Below are positions 61,577 to 64,000 of a DNA stretch of 64,000 nt, piece after piece. Origin of the DNA: Symbiodinium natans (taxonomy: Eukaryota > Sar > Dinophyceae > Suessiales > Symbiodiniaceae); assembly GCA_905221605.1 (NCBI GenBank), contig CAJNDS010000613.1, forward strand, positions 280,001 through 344,000. Reading direction: 5' to 3'. Within the stretch, counting starts at the first letter, position 1; every line of letters begins with the position of its first letter. The notes beneath the pieces were generated by a model. The model saw only the letters and a program-made list of their open reading frames with translations, was not told the DNA's origin and made no database searches. Position numbers and translations under genes: made by a program.

Positions 61577-61636
61577 CCGGCTTGTCAGGGACAGCGCCTG
61601 AAAGCTGGGCGTTGCAAAGGTCAGCGCCAATCTGCT
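61577..61636 (-). CDS. Candidate exon
   Basis: Acceptor GCATCTACAG, reading QIGADLCNAQLSGAVPDKP, GT donor near 61576. Its phase does not join cleanly to 61419-61545, so the boundaries need revision. Confidence 0.4.
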
Positions 61637-61736
61637 CTGTAGATGCTGGCATGCTGCCAGCTTACGCCGAAGCACAGCATCTTCTTGATGCTTGGAAAGC
61701 TGGTCGAAGTCACTTCGAACTGCTATATACCAGCTG
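61611..61736 (+). CDS. Candidate plus-strand terminal exon
   Basis: After TGCAAAG the plus strand reads SAPICSVDAGMLPAYAEAQH / LLDAWKAGRSHFELLYTS and then TGA (to 61736). Helical, coding-like. It overlaps the minus candidate at 61577-61636; only one can be right in the overlap. Confidence 0.35.
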
Positions 61737-62018
61737 AAACACCCCTAAAAGGTGGCATCCTAGGCCTTTTCATCCGGAAGCTGGGCCGCCTCGGCGGGAG
61801 GCGCAAGCCGGGAGTTGATGTAGACGATGGCGCGGTCGGTGACCAGCCAGGACCTTCTCGCGTTGGTGTGCGCGTTTTCTGCGTTGTGATCAGGTTGGGG
61901 CTCTCTGTCACGCTCAACTCTGTCACACTCAACTACGGCACCATGTCGGGTGTGATGTGGCATGCCCGGTGCTTGGCGGCGGCATGTGCTGGCATGTGCT
62001 GGCATGTGCTGGCATGTG
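61737..62018. other. Spacer downstream of the transporter gene
   Basis: Contains GGCATGTGCT repeated four times at 61981-62021. Probably 3' flank of the transporter gene. No exon supported. Confidence 0.5.
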
Positions 62019-62282
62019 CTAGCGTGTGTGTCTCTTGCGGCCGAGGCGCACCAGGATCAGCAGCACGCAGAGCCCGAAGGAGAGGCCCGGGCCCCAGCCA
62101 TGCACCAAGTTGGGAATCAGGGCGGCCAGGGCCGGGCCGGGACAGATGCCCACCAGGCCCCAGCCCAAGCCGAAGAAGACGGCCCCCAAGACCAAAGAGC
62201 CGTAGTTCCCGGTCTTGGAGGGCTTTTCGAAGGAGCAGTCCTCTCCACAGAGGGGCTTCCGGCCCTCTCTCTCCGCAATCCT
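62019..62282 (-). CDS. Transporter exon 4
   Basis: 88 codons including TAG: RIAEREGRKPLCGEDC, SLVLGAVFFGLGWGLVGICP, then a last hydrophobic helix GLSFGLCVLLILVRLGRK. C-terminal half of the DUF6691 part. Confidence 0.9.
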   Translation of the reverse strand, partial: RIAEREGRKPLCGEDCSFEKPSKTGNYGSLVLGAVFFGLGWGLVGICPGPALAALIPNLVHGWGPGLSFGLCVLLILVRLGRKRHTR

Positions 62283-63741
62283 CAGCTTAACTGCGAATGA
62301 ATGTGCTCTACCCTCTCTTTCATCACTCAAAGGGCTTCACAAGATACAGAAGAACACATGATGCTAACCCTAAACCCTAAACCCTAAACCCGAAATATGC
62401 ACCCAGAAGTCAGAAAGGCCGGGAAGGAGATGCAGAGCCCCAGCCCCATGACGAACGCCAGGCTCGGATCCCAGGTCCCCCCGAAGTCCAAGAAGTCCAA
62501 GACCTGGACCCCGAAGATGAGGGTTTGGGGTTTGGGGCTTAGGGTTTAGGGTTTAGGGTGTTTTTTTAGGTTTAGGGTTTAGGGTTTAGGGTTTACGGTT
62601 TACGGTTTAGGGTTTAGGGTTTAGGGTTTAGGGTTTAGGAGGGTTTAGGATTTAGGGAGGCTTGGGAGGATTAGCTTTGGGAGCGGGGGAGGGAAAGGAT
62701 TTTACCCAAGCTACTCGAAAATCCCGTTCAGGGTTTCGGGTTTGGGGTTTGGGGTTTAGGGTTGGGGGATGTTGGGGGGTTATAAGGGCTAAGGGCTTAT
62801 GTTGGGTTCAGGGTTCTTGCGGCCCTGTACTCACTTTGTGCTGAATGAGGGAGGGGGTTAGAGTGTGTAGCGCTTATCATCCCAATGCTCGCACTCGTTG
62901 AGTATGGCCTTTGCTTGGTTGGTCATTCCAGCCACACCCAAGCCAAGGCCGAAGATAATACCACAGACGGCCGGCGACACGAAGCTCCGAGGCTTGGAGG
63001 GGAGGAACACCGCTAGCAGGGTCAGCGCCAAGCTAGACAAAGCCGCCGCCAAAGGGAACTCCCACTTGGGAGGCCACTGGAGCTCGGCCACTTGCCAGGG
63101 ACCGCTGGGATCCACCTTGCTTGCGTGCCGGGTCACGGCCACGGTCGCCGCCGCGAGGCCCATGAAGGTGGGCACGGCAATCCAGCTGCGGAGGGCCAGG
63201 CGGGGCAGGCCGCAGATCCCGTGCCCGGAGGTGCAGCCTCGAGATGCAGGTAAGGAAGACCTGCACACCCCACCGACTGCACACCCCCCACCCCGCAGCT
63301 CCTCCGAAGGTCAACCAACTGATATACTTGGCTTATCATTTTGCACCCGCAATGCCCGCAATGCCCGCAAAGCACCCGCTACGTACACCCGCTATATTCA
63401 CCTGCTCTTTTCACCCGCTACGGGCCTCGGCCGGCGCGGGTGCCCATGCCGACGAAGACGCCGCCCAAGCAGTACCTCAACACCGAGATGTCCAAGGCCG
63501 GCGGGTAAGCGAAGTCACGATTGAAGGCCAAGTTCACAAGGCCGCCAAGCACCAAGCCGAGGAGGAAGAGTGCCTTCCAAAGCTGGCTATCCTTCATCGG
63601 CTCGCCCCTGCCCACACCCCGCAGGAAGGGCCCCACGATGCCGCTGATCCCGGTGATCTTCCCGTCCCCGAGGTACGCGAGAGCAGCCGACAGGCCGATC
63701 AAGAGGCCGCCCACACCAGACTCAATGGGGGTGAAGGCCAT
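62019..63741 (-). CDS. Fused PmpA/PmpB (YeeE/YedE + DUF6691) membrane transporter
   Basis: Predicted transporter for thiosulfate-like sulfur compounds or a related small solute (family knowledge; substrate not shown here). Four exons: 63741-63426, 63237-62909, 62503-about 62411, about 62282-62019; 1002 nt, 333 residues, TAG stop at 62019. ATG at 63741 chosen because family members start MxFTPxxxxxGGLLIG as here. Signatures: GGLLIGLSAALAYL (10-24), GISGIVGPFLRG, GMGTRAGR|GCTSGHGICG (Cys107), GLGLGVAGMTNQAK|VLDFLD, WDPSLAFVMG, LGAVFFGLGWGLVGICPGPA (Cys293). Several hydrophobic segments, so an integral membrane protein. Bacterial relatives are usually two adjacent half-size proteins; here they form one chain. 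Intron 1 and 2 start GC; introns 2 and 3 hold telomere-type repeats. Confidence 0.93.
62283..62410. repeat. Transporter intron 3 with CCCTAAA units
   Basis: 128-nt intron with three CCCTAAA units (62365-62391), the opposite orientation to intron 2. Confidence 0.8.
62411..62503 (-). CDS. Transporter exon 3
   Basis: Acceptor GGTCCAG, reading VLDFLDFGGTWDPSLAFVMG / LGLCISFPAFL. The 3' edge has no GT; CTGA at this edge and at exon 4's start are identical, so the join is placed at that repeat. Confidence 0.85.
62504..62908. repeat. Transporter intron 2 with TTTAGGG blocks
   Basis: 405-nt intron; TTTAGGG/TTTGGGG at 62522-62655 and TTTGGGG units near 62735-62765. Direct proof that these arrays sit in introns of a recognisable gene. 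Confidence 0.9.
62909..63237 (-). CDS. Transporter exon 2
   Basis: 329 nt, through ICGLPRLALRSWIAVPTFMG and IIFGLGLGVAGMTNQAK. Contains the conserved CTSGHG site. Donor GCAAAG|GCCATA (GC type). Exons 1+2 sum to 645 nt, a whole number of codons. Confidence 0.92.
63426..63741 (-). CDS. Transporter exon 1
   Basis: 316 nt, residues 1-105 plus one base. Ends GGCCGAG|GCCCGT. CGAGGC is repeated at the acceptor of exon 2 (TCTCGAG|GCTGC), so the exact cut is ambiguous but the codon frame is not. Confidence 0.92.
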
Positions 63742-64000
63742 GGGAGCGGATGCGACTCGCAAGCTAAGGCCGCTACGCCCCGATCTTGATACTGATGCAG
63801 ATTGCGCCTGCGGCGCGCGCCAAGTGACACGTGTTGCATATGCAGCAATGGCATGTGTGTGCCGCTGCCATTGGGTGCGAATGTTCATCACCGAAGATGC
63901 ATTTCTCGCTGGCAAGGTCCTAAGAAATGACCCCATTAAGGGGTTGTAGAGGGGGGGGGTACCCAATTCTCTAATGTCCCACTGAGAGCGAGCAAGAGTA
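63742..64000. other. 5' flank of the transporter gene
   Basis: The minus frame stays open upstream of the chosen ATG, but that sequence does not resemble the family and looks like 5' flank or UTR. A G tract lies at 63951-63959. No promoter or splice-leader acceptor could be identified. Confidence 0.5.

Noticed and set aside
61643-62290. 215-codon plus-strand frame
   Set aside because: Its 3' part is the complement of exon 4 of the transporter gene; composition (Arg/Pro/Ser-rich) is typical of a shadow frame. Only the short 61611-61736 island, in another frame, is kept as a candidate.

Overview
The window reads as nuclear DNA of a dinoflagellate, probably from the Symbiodiniaceae/Suessiales group (inference). 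The reasons are plant-type TTTAGGG repeats scattered in dozens of short blocks on both strands; pentatricopeptide-repeat (PPR) exons of 40-330 nt; introns starting with GC or GA as well as GT; almost all gene signal on one strand; and a large Ty1/copia retrotransposon whose polyprotein carries extra enzyme-like domains. I found no bacterial, organellar or viral gene set.

Layout. 0-17.5 kb: short exon-like islands, nearly all best read on the minus strand, in a sea of TTTAGGG/CCCTAAA blocks, poly-G tracts and inverted-repeat elements; the parent proteins are not identified, but one (4.5-5.9 kb) looks like a membrane protein. 17.77-24.70 kb: a minus-strand PPR gene with about 17 recoverable exons, nearly every intron holding a telomere-type array. 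24.9-27.2 kb: more minus exons of an unidentified gene or of the PPR gene's 5' part. 27.3-31.0 kb: a 223-bp satellite of about 16 units. 31.29-31.57 kb: a stranded piece of the 5' end of LSU (28S) rRNA. 31.7-45.8 kb: minus-strand exon islands, two blocks of dispersed or direct repeats, several inverted-repeat elements and one plus-strand 84-residue reading frame. 45.84-56.30 kb: a nearly intact copia retrotransposon on the plus strand, with identical 259-bp LTRs, a 5-bp target duplication, a primer-binding site matching the initiator tRNA-Met anticodon arm and a polypurine tract. 56.5-61.6 kb: minus exons of one or more unidentified genes. 62.02-63.74 kb: a four-exon minus-strand gene for a fused PmpA/PmpB (YeeE/YedE plus DUF6691) membrane transporter.

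How the parts fit. The host genes form a one-directional (minus) cluster. Their introns are where the telomere-like arrays, the inverted-repeat elements and the retrotransposon sit. Several splice junctions show GC or GA donors and 3-6 nt repeated at both intron ends, as expected of introner-like insertions. The most unusual object is the retrotransposon: between protease and integrase it carries a cytosine-5-methyltransferase-like domain, and between integrase and reverse transcriptase a domain with the HxD...H...R pattern of 2-oxoglutarate/Fe(II) dioxygenases. One mobile element may therefore encode two base-modifying activities.

Limits. Exon boundaries are inferred by eye from reading frame, AG acceptors and G(T/C/A) donors. 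Isolated exon islands without a recognised family are candidates only.
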